From contig JAFYKY010000017.1 of the NCBI GenBank assembly GCA_017537345.1, forward strand, positions 1 through 64,000: 64,000 nt of DNA, written 5' to 3'. The DNA comes from Clostridia bacterium (GTDB lineage: Bacteria > Bacillota > Clostridia > Oscillospirales > CAG-382). The translations under genes were made by a program, and so were the position numbers. Below the pieces are notes generated by a model. The model was not told the origin of the DNA and made no database searches. It saw nothing but the letters and a program-made list of their open reading frames with translations. Position 1 is the first letter of the stretch, and each line of letters opens with the position of its first letter. Shown piece by piece: positions 24,798 through 33,064 of the stretch.

Positions 24798-25720
24798 TGG
24801 TCAACGCTATTGAGAAAATCGTTGGAGAAATCTTTGATTGCAATGCGACCGAAATCAGACAATTTGAAAACGTTGCAAACAACAGTGTGTATTCGTTCAA
24901 GTGCAATGATAAACCATATGTTTTCAAGTTTTTCAGAAATGAATATTGGCCTGAAGACGGAAAACTTCAATTTGTAAATCAGTTGCTTTTGAAAAACAGT
25001 ATTCCTTGCGCCGAACTATTGTTTTTTACTCGTGATAATCCTGAATTCCCGAATGGTTATTTGATCGAACACGAACTGAATGGTATTACTGCCGATAAAC
25101 TTCAATCCACGCAATCGGACGAGGTTGAATTTTATAAAAAACTTGCTGTTCTTGTATCAAATATACACGGAATATCTATTAAGGGATTCGGATATATCGG
25201 AGATGGAGAAGGCGATAGTGAAAGTATGTATTCCTTTTTCGATGATGAGTTTGACGATAGGACGGAATCATTAATTGAAAAAGGCATTTATACCGAATTA
25301 GAGTTGCAAGAAATGAAGAACATTTTGTTGAACACGTTAAGACGTTTCGATGACTTGCCGTCAGTACTTTGTCACGGAGATCTGTCTAAAAAGAATGTTA
25401 TTGTTCAATACAATAGCGAGCTCGTTCTGATAGATTGGGACGATGCTATGTCTTATAATTGGATGGCAGATATTGCACGATTCACCTTTTGGATGAAGAT
25501 GAATTACAACGAGAAAGATTATTTGCTGTTTAGAACTGCTTTTTTAGACAGTTATAATGGCTATCGAAAAGATGAATTTGATGATTTTGAAAAAGCATTT
25601 CATATCTTTATTTCTTTAGATTTTCTAAACTTTGCGATAAATATCGGAGATGAGAATATCCTGAAGTTCGCTAAAGAGTATTTAACACAACTTGTAGAAA
25701 AATCAAGGCAGAGGAATTGA
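24797..25720 (+). CDS. Aminoglycoside phosphotransferase-fold kinase (APH family)
   Basis: 307 residues with a protein-kinase-like fold. The nucleotide-binding part includes NKPY-type strand KPYVFKFF; the catalytic loop is LCHGDLSKKN (with H-G-D and the following N) and the metal aspartate is in LIDWDDA. These are the Brenner and DxD-type motifs of APH enzymes. It overlaps the acetyltransferase gene by one base. The AAC-like plus APH-like pair recalls the two halves of bifunctional aminoglycoside enzymes, but sequence alone does not prove resistance; sugar or choline kinases share the fold. Confidence 0.82.
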   Translation: MVNAIEKIVGEIFDCNATEIRQFENVANNSVYSFKCNDKPYVFKFFRNEYWPEDGKLQFVNQLLLKNSIPCAELLFFTRDNPEFPNGYLIEHELNGITADKLQSTQSDEVEFYKKLAVLVSNIHGISIKGFGYIGDGEGDSESMYSFFDDEFDDRTESLIEKGIYTELELQEMKNILLNTLRRFDDLPSVLCHGDLSKKNVIVQYNSELVLIDWDDAMSYNWMADIARFTFWMKMNYNEKDYLLFRTAFLDSYNGYRKDEFDDFEKAFHIFISLDFLNFAINIGDENILKFAKEYLTQLVEKSRQRN

Positions 25721-25910
25721 CCTCTGCCTTTTGCATTGTTTAAAATTCAAGAGTTTTTGCAGTCTCTTTTCGGGATCCCCAAAAATGTGCAAGCATTTTT
25801 GGGGAGAATACTCGGGGTCGCCGAGAAAGCGTTTTTCCGTGAAATGCACCGTCTGTTGCGGGCGATTAGTGAATCGCCACTACACATCGAAAAACCTTTC
25901 TTGGGGTGAA
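25721..25910. other. Structured non-coding region with three hairpins
   Basis: Between the APH-fold gene and the ArsR gene, which converge here, lie three separate perfect or near-perfect hairpins: CCCCAAAAATG (25777-25787) with 25794-25804, CTCGG (25811-25815) with 25821-25825, and GGCGATT (25861-25867) with 25872-25878. No coding frame in it looks real. The density of stems suggests a dispersed palindromic repeat or the scar at the edge of a transferred cassette rather than a single terminator. Confidence 0.5.
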
Positions 25911-26222
25911 TCATTCGCAGGACCCTCTGTTACAGCCGGAGCAGCGCAGAAGGCTGTCTATTGTGTTTTTGATAACGTTTGCAAGGCAGTTGTCGGAAAT
26001 ACTGTAAAGCACCTCTCTGCCGTTTCTGCGTACCTTTAAAAGTCCTGCTTCTTTCAGCAGTTTAAGATGGTGGCTTACCGCAGGGGAGGACATTCCCACC
26101 GCCTCCGCCGTGCTTTGCACGCTGGCCTCCGCATAGCACAGATAATGAAATATTTTAAGCCGCGTAGGGTCGGAAAGCAGCTTGAAGCTGTCCGCCGCCG
26201 CAACGAATGTGTCTTTTTCCAT
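25911..26222 (-). CDS. ArsR/SmtB family transcriptional regulator with C-terminal Cys motif
   Basis: 103 residues. The winged helix is complete: LLSDPTRLKIFHYL, SVQSTAEAVGMSSPAVSHHLKLL (recognition helix) and the wing RRNGREVLYSI. There is no classical ELCVCDL metal site in the recognition helix, but the C terminus reads CSGCNRGSC, three cysteines spaced C-x2-C-x4-C, which could bind a metal or Fe-S cluster. I start at 26222 because AAAGGA is 10 bases ahead; a GTG at 26231 is too close. It is divergent from iscS-iscU with a shared operator-promoter. Confidence 0.9.
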   Translation of the reverse strand: MEKDTFVAAADSFKLLSDPTRLKIFHYLCYAEASVQSTAEAVGMSSPAVSHHLKLLKEAGLLKVRRNGREVLYSISDNCLANVIKNTIDSLLRCSGCNRGSCE

Positions 26223-26245
26223 AAAAATCACGTCCTTTCAAATAT

Positions 26246-26310
26246 ATTATAGCTTAAAAATGCCAAATGTCAACAAAAGCACTTGACTTTTGGCTATTAT
26301 TGGGTATAAT
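26246..26310. promoter_or_regulatory. Divergent arsR/iscS promoters sharing one inverted repeat
   Basis: CCAAATGTCAA (26263-26273) and TTGACTTTTGG (26283-26293) form an 11-bp inverted repeat with one mismatch and a 9-base spacer. The right arm contains the -35 of iscS (TTGACT, 26283-26288; TATAAT 26305-26310). The left arm contains the -35 of the regulator gene (TTGACA, 26268-26273 minus; TATAAT 26246-26251). A dimer bound here would block both promoters. Confidence 0.7.
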
Positions 26311-26357
26311 AATACCGTGAAGATTAAACAGTCGTTTAATCGAAAGGAGAAAACCCG

Positions 26358-27533
26358 ATGAAACGTATATATATGGATAACGCCGCCACCACGGAAATGT
26401 CCGCGGCGGCTATAAATGCGGTAACCGAAGCCTGGAAGGTTTACGGCAATCCCTCCTCCCTCCACGGCGCGGGAAGGGAAGCCTTCTTTATGCTTGATAA
26501 AGCGAGAGAAGACGTAGCAAAGGCTTTGGGCGCAGATAAAAACGAAATTTACTTTACCTCCGGCGGAAGTGAAAGCGATAACTGGGCGATAATCGGCGCC
26601 GCAAAGGCAATGGCTTTAAAGGGCAAAAAGGAAATAATTTCCACCGCTATCGAGCATCACGCAGTTCTTCACACGTTAAACGTGCTGGAGAAGGAGGGCT
26701 TTAAAATAATCCTTCTTCCCGTTTCTACGGAAGGATACGTAACCCCCAAGCAGGTGGAAGAAGCAATAACCGAAAATACGGCGCTGGTTACCGTTATGAT
26801 GGCGAATAACGAGATCGGTACTATCCAGCCCATAGCCGAAATCGGCGAGGTCTGCCGTAAAAACGGAGTGCTGTTCCATACGGACGCTGTTCAGGCGGTG
26901 GGACACATTCCCGTTGACGTTAAGGCGCTTAACGTGGATATGCTTTCTCTCTCCGGCCACAAGTTCCACGGTCCCAAGGGTGTAGGTGCTTTGTACCTGC
27001 GCAAAGGCGTGCGCCTGCCTAACCTTATAAACGGCGGCGCGCAGGAAAGCGGACGTCGCGCAGGCACGGAAAACCTTGCGGGTATCTGCGGAATGGCGGC
27101 GGCGCTTAAGGAATCCGTAGAAAATATGGAAGCCAACAACGCAAAAATTATTCCCCTGCGGGACAAGCTTATAAACGGACTTACCGCCGTGGAGCGCACC
27201 CGTCTTAACGGCGGCAGGGAAAACCGCGTTCCCAACAACGTGTCCGTTTGCTTTGAAGGAATAGAGGGCGAATCCCTGCTTCTCTGGCTGGACGCAAAGG
27301 GAATATGCGCCTCCAGCGGAAGCGCTTGTACCTCCGGCTCTCTGGACCCCAGCCACGTGCTGTTGGCGATAGGACTTATACACGAGATAGCCCACGGATC
27401 TCTCCGTCTGTCCCTTTCCGAGCATACTACCGAGGAAGAGGTGGATTACGTGCTTGAAACCGTACCCGGTATAGTTAAATATTTAAGAGAAATGTCACCC
27501 GTGTGGGAAAAGATAGTTAAAGAGGAGAAATAA
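26358..27533 (+). CDS. iscS: Cysteine desulfurase, NifS/IscS type
   Basis: 391 residues. The start MDNAATT, the PLP lysine in LSGHKFHGPKG, and the mobile loop with the active cysteine in SSGSACTSGS mark a group I desulfurase. It takes sulfur from cysteine to build Fe-S clusters on the scaffold encoded two bases downstream. AAAGGAG precedes the ATG. Transcription is likely controlled by the divergent ArsR-type protein, which would be an unusual choice since IscR or no regulator is common in this phylum. Confidence 0.95.
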   Translation: MKRIYMDNAATTEMSAAAINAVTEAWKVYGNPSSLHGAGREAFFMLDKAREDVAKALGADKNEIYFTSGGSESDNWAIIGAAKAMALKGKKEIISTAIEHHAVLHTLNVLEKEGFKIILLPVSTEGYVTPKQVEEAITENTALVTVMMANNEIGTIQPIAEIGEVCRKNGVLFHTDAVQAVGHIPVDVKALNVDMLSLSGHKFHGPKGVGALYLRKGVRLPNLINGGAQESGRRAGTENLAGICGMAAALKESVENMEANNAKIIPLRDKLINGLTAVERTRLNGGRENRVPNNVSVCFEGIEGESLLLWLDAKGICASSGSACTSGSLDPSHVLLAIGLIHEIAHGSLRLSLSEHTTEEEVDYVLETVPGIVKYLREMSPVWEKIVKEEK

Positions 27534-27535
27534 TT

Positions 27536-27988
27536 ATGATATACAGCGAAAAAGTAATGGACCATTTTCAAAACCCCCGCAACGTGGGCAAGATCGATGA
27601 TGCCGACGGAGTAGGTGAGGTAGGTAACGCCAAATGCGGCGATATAATGAAGATATATCTCAAAGTTGACGATAACGGCATTATCACCGACGTTAAGTTC
27701 AACACCTACGGCTGTGCATCCGCTATCGCTACCAGCTCTATGGCTACCGAGCTTATCAAGGGTAAAAGCGTTGAAGAAGCGCTCACCCTTTCCAACAAGG
27801 CTGTTGTAGAGGCTTTGGACGGTCTGCCTCCCGTAAAAATTCACTGCTCCGTTTTGGCAGAAGAAGCCGTGCGTGCCGCTGTTGCGGATTATTATAAGCG
27901 CAAGGGCATCGATAAAGAGATCCCCGGCTGTACCGGTGATTGCTCCTGCTGTCATCTTCACGATGAGCATTGCGGTGAAGAAGAATGA
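27536..27988 (+). CDS. iscU: Fe-S cluster scaffold protein, IscU/NifU-N type
   Basis: 150 residues. The three ligand cysteines are seen in AKCGD (about 36), YGCASA (about 61) and KIHCSVLA (about 104). The protein continues beyond the normal end with a Cys/His-rich tail, GCTGDCSCCHLHDEHCG, also found in some clostridial scaffold proteins. It receives sulfur from IscS and passes assembled clusters to target proteins. Its stop overlaps the hslO start by four bases (ATGA). Confidence 0.94.
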   Translation: MIYSEKVMDHFQNPRNVGKIDDADGVGEVGNAKCGDIMKIYLKVDDNGIITDVKFNTYGCASAIATSSMATELIKGKSVEEALTLSNKAVVEALDGLPPVKIHCSVLAEEAVRAAVADYYKRKGIDKEIPGCTGDCSCCHLHDEHCGEEE

Positions 27989-28857
27989 GCAGAATTATAC
28001 GGGCTATGACGCGGGACGGTTCTGCCCGCGCTCTCATAGCAGACACACGCGACACGGTTAACGAAGCCATAAAGATACATTCTACCGAACCCACCGCCTC
28101 TGCGGCGCTGGGCAGAGTGCTTACCGCCTGCTCTATGATGGGCTCACTTCTCGGCGAAGAGGAGGATACGCTCACCCTCCGCTTCAAAGGAAACGGAGAG
28201 GGCGGAAGCGTGGTCGCATCTTCGGATTGGAAGGGCAACGTACGCGGCTTTATTCAGAATCCCGCCTGCGACCTGCCTCTGCGTCCCGACGGAAAGCTTA
28301 ACGTGGGATGCTGTATCGGAAAAGGGAATATGTACGTACTCCGTGACGTAGGCGGCGAAGAGCCCTACGTCGGTATCGCAAATATAGTAAGCGGCGAGGT
28401 TGCGGAGGATATCGCATCCTACTACGCAAACAGCGAGCAGGTTCCCACCGTATGCGCTCTGGGCGTGCTTATAGACCGCGACCGCACCTGCGCTCATTCC
28501 GGCGGCGCGCTTATACAGCTTTTGCCCTTTGCAGACCCCGCCGTTACAGAAATTTTAGAGAAAAACGCATCCTCCGCGCCGCCCATAACCAAAATGCTGG
28601 CGGAAAAGACACTGGAGGAAATACTCGCGGTATATCTTGACGGTATCGAATACGACGTTTTCGATGAAATACAAAACGGCTACGAATGTAACTGCTCCCG
28701 CGAGCGTACCGACAGAGCCTTGGTTTCCCTCGGCAAAAAGGAGCTTACCGATATTTACGAAAACGATGAAAACACCGAAATGACCTGTCAGTTCTGCGGA
28801 AGAAAATATTCTTATACGAAGCAGGAAATAGCGGCTCTTATAAAGGAGGCAAAATAA
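27985..28857 (+). CDS. hslO: Redox-regulated chaperone Hsp33
   Basis: 290 residues, normal for the family. The N-terminal core begins IIRAMTRDGSARALIADTRD; the C-terminal redox switch has CNCS (C-x-C) and CQFCGRKY (C-x2-C), the four zinc ligands. On oxidation zinc is released and the holdase becomes active. Being linked to iscS-iscU ties it to a redox stress theme. It overlaps the M24 peptidase start by one base (TAATG). Confidence 0.95.
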   Translation: MSRIIRAMTRDGSARALIADTRDTVNEAIKIHSTEPTASAALGRVLTACSMMGSLLGEEEDTLTLRFKGNGEGGSVVASSDWKGNVRGFIQNPACDLPLRPDGKLNVGCCIGKGNMYVLRDVGGEEPYVGIANIVSGEVAEDIASYYANSEQVPTVCALGVLIDRDRTCAHSGGALIQLLPFADPAVTEILEKNASSAPPITKMLAEKTLEEILAVYLDGIEYDVFDEIQNGYECNCSRERTDRALVSLGKKELTDIYENDENTEMTCQFCGRKYSYTKQEIAALIKEAK

Positions 28858-29936
28858 TGAACGGAAGAAAAGTTTTTGAAAAAATATCCGCCTTGGGATA
28901 CGGCGCGGCTGTGTTCTTTGACGAAGTGAATATGCATTATATAAGCGGATTTTTCTCTACCGACGGATTCGTTCTCGTAAACGGCGAAGAAACCGCGCTG
29001 GTTATAGATTCCCGCTATTACGAAGCGGCTTCCCGCGCAAAGGCAGACGGACTTTTGTTTGATGACGTTAACCTTTATCTTCTTGATAAAAGCTCCTTCA
29101 GAATTCTGGGCGAAATGCTGGAAAAAAACGGAATTACTCAGGTTTGCTTCGACAGCAACCGTACCACCGTTGCAAGAGAAAAGGCGCTTTGCGAATTTTT
29201 TCCCTCCGTTAAGTTCGGCGGCGTAAACGATATCTGCGGAGAATTCCGCCGTATAAAGACCGCCCGCGAGGTAGAGAATATCCGCGCGGCGCAAAAGATA
29301 ACAGATGCGGCATTTTTACACGTACTTAATTTTATCCGCCCCGGCGTAACCGAAAAAGAGGTTGCCGCAGAGCTTGAATACGCAATGCGCAAAAATGGTG
29401 CAGACGGCTTTGCTTTCGAAACTATCGCCGTTTCCGGCAAAAACAGCTCTCTGCCTCACGGTGTTCCCTCGGATACCGTTCTTACCGAAAACGCATTCCT
29501 TACTATGGATTTCGGCGCACGTTATAACGGCTATTGCTCTGATATGACACGTACCGTAGTTTTGGGCAAGGCGGATGAAAAAACAAAACATATTTACGAA
29601 ACCGTTCTCGAAGCGCAAAAGCGGGGTATTGCCGCCGCAAAAGCGGGCGTTGACGGAGCCGCCGTAGACGCCGCCGCAAGAGATTATATCAACTCCTGCG
29701 GTTACGAAGGCAAGTTCGGTCATTCTTTGGGACACTCTCTCGGTCTGGAGATCCACGAATCTCCCAGATTTGCTTCCAGAAGCACGGATATTTTCGTTCC
29801 CGGCAACGTTATGACGGTTGAACCCGGCATATATATCGAAGGCTTTGGCGGCTGCAGAATCGAGGATATGGTGCTTATAACCGAAACGGGATGCGAAAAT
29901 CTTACAAATTCTCCCAAGGAACTTATTGAACTGTAA
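28857..29936 (+). CDS. M24 metallopeptidase, Xaa-Pro aminopeptidase type
   Basis: 359 residues, the length of short-form aminopeptidase P/prolidase enzymes. The N-terminal creatinase-like domain covers 1-125. The two-metal site is visible: TMDFGARYNGYCSDMTRTV (two Asp), GHSLGHSLGLEIHESP (His), MTVEPGIYI (Glu) and CRIEDMVLIT (Glu). It removes N-terminal residues next to proline in the cytoplasm. Often found directly before efp, as here; the link may be the handling of proline-rich proteins. Confidence 0.93.
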   Translation: MNGRKVFEKISALGYGAAVFFDEVNMHYISGFFSTDGFVLVNGEETALVIDSRYYEAASRAKADGLLFDDVNLYLLDKSSFRILGEMLEKNGITQVCFDSNRTTVAREKALCEFFPSVKFGGVNDICGEFRRIKTAREVENIRAAQKITDAAFLHVLNFIRPGVTEKEVAAELEYAMRKNGADGFAFETIAVSGKNSSLPHGVPSDTVLTENAFLTMDFGARYNGYCSDMTRTVVLGKADEKTKHIYETVLEAQKRGIAAAKAGVDGAAVDAAARDYINSCGYEGKFGHSLGHSLGLEIHESPRFASRSTDIFVPGNVMTVEPGIYIEGFGGCRIEDMVLITETGCENLTNSPKELIEL

Positions 29937-29943
29937 AAAAACT

Positions 29944-29973
29944 GTTGACAAAAACGCAATTTTTGTATACAAT
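29944..29973 (+). promoter_or_regulatory. Promoter of efp
   Basis: TTGACA (29944-29949), 18 bases, TACAAT (29968-29973), in the 90-base gap before efp. Confidence 0.7.
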
Positions 29974-30026
29974 ATGTAGAGATAAAAAAGAGTTCTGCGT
30001 GTATATGCAGACGAAGGAGGATATAT

Positions 30027-30584
30027 ATGTTATCTGCAGGCGATTTCAGAAACGGCCTTACATTCGAAATGGATGGACAAGTAATGCAGGTTGTTGAATT
30101 CCAGCACGTTAAACCCGGTAAAGGCGCGGCTTTCGTCCGTACCAAGATGAGAAACGTTATCACCGGTGCCGTTATTGAAACATCTTTCAACCCCACCGCA
30201 AAATTCCCTTCCGCTACCGTTGAAAAGAAGGATATGGAATATTCCTACAGCGATGGCGACCTTTATTACTTTATGGATATGCAGACCTTTGACCAGGTTC
30301 CTCTTAACAGCGATAAGCTTCCCGATAGCTTTAAGTTCGTTAAGGAAGGCCATCAGTGCCGCCTTCTCTCCTACAAGGGCAGTGTTTTCTCTGTTGAACC
30401 TCCCATGTTCGTTGAACTTGAGATCACCGAAACCGAACCCGGCGTAAAGGGCAACACCGCTACCAACGTTACCAAGAACGCAACGGTAGAGACCGGCGCC
30501 GTTATCAGAGTACCTATCTTTGTTAACGAAGGCGACGTAGTTAAGATAGACACCCGTACCGGCGAATATCTTGAGCGCGTATAA
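30027..30584 (+). CDS. efp: Translation elongation factor P
   Basis: 185 residues with the three-barrel EF-P layout. The tip loop of domain I reads [13 protein letters not shown], with lysine K32 at the position that is modified or left bare in different bacteria. The C-terminal signature [15 protein letters not shown] is canonical. It rescues ribosomes stalled at polyproline. No genes for known K32 modification lie nearby. GAAGGAGG precedes the ATG. Confidence 0.96.
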   Translation: MLSAGDFRNGLTFEMDGQVMQVVEFQHVKPGKGAAFVRTKMRNVITGAVIETSFNPTAKFPSATVEKKDMEYSYSDGDLYYFMDMQTFDQVPLNSDKLPDSFKFVKEGHQCRLLSYKGSVFSVEPPMFVELEITETEPGVKGNTATNVTKNATVETGAVIRVPIFVNEGDVVKIDTRTGEYLERV

Positions 30585-30602
30585 CGCAGAAAGGAACGTA
30601 AA

Positions 30603-31082
30603 ATGACAGTTTCCGAAAAGGCTTCCTACCTCAAGGGTCTTCTTGACGGTATGAATTACGACCAGAATTCCAACGAAGGCAAGCTTTTTGCCGCTATTCT
30701 CGATCTGCTTGAGGATCTCGCCCTTTCCGTTCAGGATCTTGAAGACGAGACCGCTATGCTCAACGAGTATATCGAAGAGATCGACGAAGATCTCGGCGAA
30801 GTTGAAAAGGATTTCTACGAATGCGAAGACGATTGTGATTGTGATTGCGAATGCGATGATTGCGACTGCGATTGTGACGATTGTGATTGCGACTGCGATT
30901 GCGAAGACTGCGTAGAAGAACTTGAATGCCCCGCTTGCGGCGAAATGATATACATCGATTCCGAAGAGATCGAGCACATGGAAAAGGTAATATGCCCTTC
31001 CTGCAATGCAGAGCTTGATGTTGTTTGCAACGATTGCGAATGTGATTGCGATTGCTGCTGCGACGAAGACGATTGCGAATAA
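30603..31082 (+). CDS. CD1247-type protein with Cys/Asp repeat tracts and zinc ribbon
   Basis: 159 residues. The N terminus (1-50: SYLKGLLDGMNYD...LFAAILDLLEDLA) matches a small helical domain seen in clostridial proteins named after CD1247. An acidic coiled stretch follows. Residues 74-103 hold 13 cysteines alternating with Asp and Glu; 109-134 form a zinc ribbon (C109, C112, C131, C134); 142-158 add 8 more cysteines. In total 25 of 159 residues are cysteine. This suggests a metal-binding or metallothionein-like role. It sits 18 bases after efp, so both are probably on one message. Confidence 0.75.
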   Translation: MTVSEKASYLKGLLDGMNYDQNSNEGKLFAAILDLLEDLALSVQDLEDETAMLNEYIEEIDEDLGEVEKDFYECEDDCDCDCECDDCDCDCDDCDCDCDCEDCVEELECPACGEMIYIDSEEIEHMEKVICPSCNAELDVVCNDCECDCDCCCDEDDCE

Positions 31083-31095
31083 TTTTACAAACCTT

Positions 31096-31126
31096 AAAAG
31101 GGCTGTCTTTTGACACGCCCTTTTTT
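31096..31126 (+). terminator. Terminator of the efp unit
   Basis: An 8-bp stem AAAAGGGC (31096-31103) with GCCCTTTT (31117-31124), extended inward by TGTC/GACA with one bulge, then T residues. Confidence 0.85.
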
Positions 31127-31168
31127 AACAAGATTTTTTGACTTATTTTTAATTTTATGGTGAAAAAT

Positions 31169-31987
31169 ATGCTTAAATCAATTAATATTTGTACTTATCC
31201 CGAATCCGTTCCTCTTGACGAGGTGTTTGCGGAAGTTAAAGCCGCAGGATTTGATTACGCAGAGCTTAATATGTATTCTTCCCGCCAGACCTATCCCAAT
31301 ATCTGGAACGGCGCCGATGACGAAGAGATACTCGCTGTAGGCGAATTGGCAAAAAAACACGGCATTACTCCCGTAGGTATCGTTTCCGCAGAGCTGTGGT
31401 CCAAGTGCCTTACCGATCTCGATCCCGCCGTAAGAGAAGCAGGTATGGAGGTTATACGCAAAATGATTCACGTTTGTGAAGTTCTGGGTATGGATACCGT
31501 TCTGGTTGTTCCCGGTGTGGTAAACGAGCAGGTAAGCTATAAGACCGCATACGAAAATGCTCAGAGCTGCCTTAAGATTCTGGGCAAGGAAGCCGCAGAG
31601 AAGGGCGTTGTTCTGGCTATCGAAAACGTTTGGAACAAGTTTTTGCTTTCTCCTCTTGAAATGCGCCGCTTTGTAGACGAATGCGGAGAAGGCGTCGGCG
31701 CATATTTTGATGCGGGCAATATCGAGCGTGACGGATTCCAGTCCCACTGGGTAGAAGCGCTGGGCGAAAAGATACGCCGTGTGCACATTAAGGGCTTTGA
31801 TAAAGAAAGCGGAAAGTTCGTTTATCTCAGACAAGGCACTATTGATTGGAAGACCACCTTTGATTGCCTTCGCGCCGCAGGCTATGAAGGTCCCGTATCC
31901 GCAGAAATGTGGCCCGAAGAGGGAATGACCACAAAGTATGCAGTTGAAATGTTCTCTGCTGATATGGATATTATAATGAATCTTTAA
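31169..31987 (+). CDS. Sugar phosphate isomerase/epimerase (TIM barrel)
   Basis: 272 residues from the ATG at 31169, which has GGTGA five bases ahead; an in-frame ATG at 31157 is possible but lacks a ribosome site. Metal-site strands are visible: VLAIENVWNKF (Glu), AYFDAGNI (Asp), RRVHIKGFD (His) and VSAEMWPE (Glu), the full set of a divalent metal isomerase such as those in inositol or rare-sugar pathways. It is followed 13 bases later by a Gfo/Idh/MocA dehydrogenase gene, which supports a shared sugar-conversion path. Confidence 0.87.
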   Translation: MLKSINICTYPESVPLDEVFAEVKAAGFDYAELNMYSSRQTYPNIWNGADDEEILAVGELAKKHGITPVGIVSAELWSKCLTDLDPAVREAGMEVIRKMIHVCEVLGMDTVLVVPGVVNEQVSYKTAYENAQSCLKILGKEAAEKGVVLAIENVWNKFLLSPLEMRRFVDECGEGVGAYFDAGNIERDGFQSHWVEALGEKIRRVHIKGFDKESGKFVYLRQGTIDWKTTFDCLRAAGYEGPVSAEMWPEEGMTTKYAVEMFSADMDIIMNL

Positions 31988-32000
31988 GGAGTATTTGAAA

Positions 32001-33035
32001 ATGAGTAAAATTCTTCGCGCCGCTATGATCGGCATTGGCTCTATGGGCCGTGGACATCTTGATAATTACCTTCGTCTTGAAAAAGAGGGATATCCCATAA
32101 AGGTAGTCGCTCTTTGCGATATAGACGAGAAAAAGTTTACCAACTATAAAGCAGATTTCAATATCGGCGAAGTAGGTGCAGACGGATACGATTTCGGTTC
32201 CTTCAGCCTTTATACCGATCTTGATGAAATGCTCAAAAAGGAAGAGCTGGATATGGTTACCATCGCTCTGCCTACATATCTCCATTGCTGGGGCACCTGC
32301 AAGTGCCTTGAAGCGGGAATAAACGTTATCTGTGAAAAGCCTATGGCTCCCTCTGTTGAAGAGTGCGAAAAAATGATCGAAACCGCACACCGTACCGGCA
32401 AAAACCTTATGATCGGTCAGTGTCTCCGTTTTGCAGGTCAGTACGATACCATAAAGAAGATCGTTTCCTCCGGCGAATACGGCAAGGCATATTCCGCATT
32501 TTTCTTCCGCGGCGGCGGAACTCCTCTGTGGTCTTATGAAAACTGGCTTCTTAAGCGCGAAAAGGGCGGCGGAGCGCTGTTTGATCAGCACGTTCATGAT
32601 GTTGACGCAGTTAACCACATCTTCGGTATTCCCAAGGCTGTTACCACCAACGGCTACACTGTATTCCCCGAAAGCGCATACGATTGCTGTACCACCAACT
32701 ATATCTATGACGATATGATGCCCGTAAACGCTCAGAACGACTGGACTCTCAAGGGCAACGGATTTTATCAGATCTTCCGCGTTAACCTTGAAAAGGCTAC
32801 CGTTTGGTTTGATGAAAACGGTCTCCGCGTGATCGACACCGAAGGCAACAACGTTACTCCCGAATACGATACCGAAAACTTCTACTATACCGAGCTTAAG
32901 TATTTTGCAGATACCCTTCTTGCAGGCGGCAAGATAGACAGAGCTACCCCCGAATCTGCCCGCGATACAGTAAAGATCGCTCTGGCAGAAATGGAAAGCG
33001 CTGACAAGCACGGCGAGATAGTATATATCAAATAA
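32001..33035 (+). CDS. Gfo/Idh/MocA-family oxidoreductase
   Basis: 344 residues. The NAD(P)-binding fold shows AMIGIGSMGRGHL near the start and the family motif CEKPMAPS (the EKP lysine). The C-terminal alpha/beta domain has DQHVHDVDAVNHIFG, with the catalytic D and H spaced as in inositol dehydrogenases. It oxidises or epimerises a sugar or cyclitol together with the isomerase upstream; the substrate is not known. Start chosen at 32001, with AAGGAG 12 bases ahead. Confidence 0.9.
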   Translation: MSKILRAAMIGIGSMGRGHLDNYLRLEKEGYPIKVVALCDIDEKKFTNYKADFNIGEVGADGYDFGSFSLYTDLDEMLKKEELDMVTIALPTYLHCWGTCKCLEAGINVICEKPMAPSVEECEKMIETAHRTGKNLMIGQCLRFAGQYDTIKKIVSSGEYGKAYSAFFFRGGGTPLWSYENWLLKREKGGGALFDQHVHDVDAVNHIFGIPKAVTTNGYTVFPESAYDCCTTNYIYDDMMPVNAQNDWTLKGNGFYQIFRVNLEKATVWFDENGLRVIDTEGNNVTPEYDTENFYYTELKYFADTLLAGGKIDRATPESARDTVKIALAEMESADKHGEIVYIK

Positions 33036-33064
33036 TCTTACCACACTGATCTACCCGCAAAAAA

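Noticed and set aside
26676..27425. A 249-codon minus-strand frame over iscS
   Set aside because: Antisense to a clear cysteine desulfurase, with no motif of its own.
30825..30915. CRISPR-like short repeats in the efp unit
   Set aside because: The repeats are six-base coding units in frame with Cys-Asp codons, without spacers.
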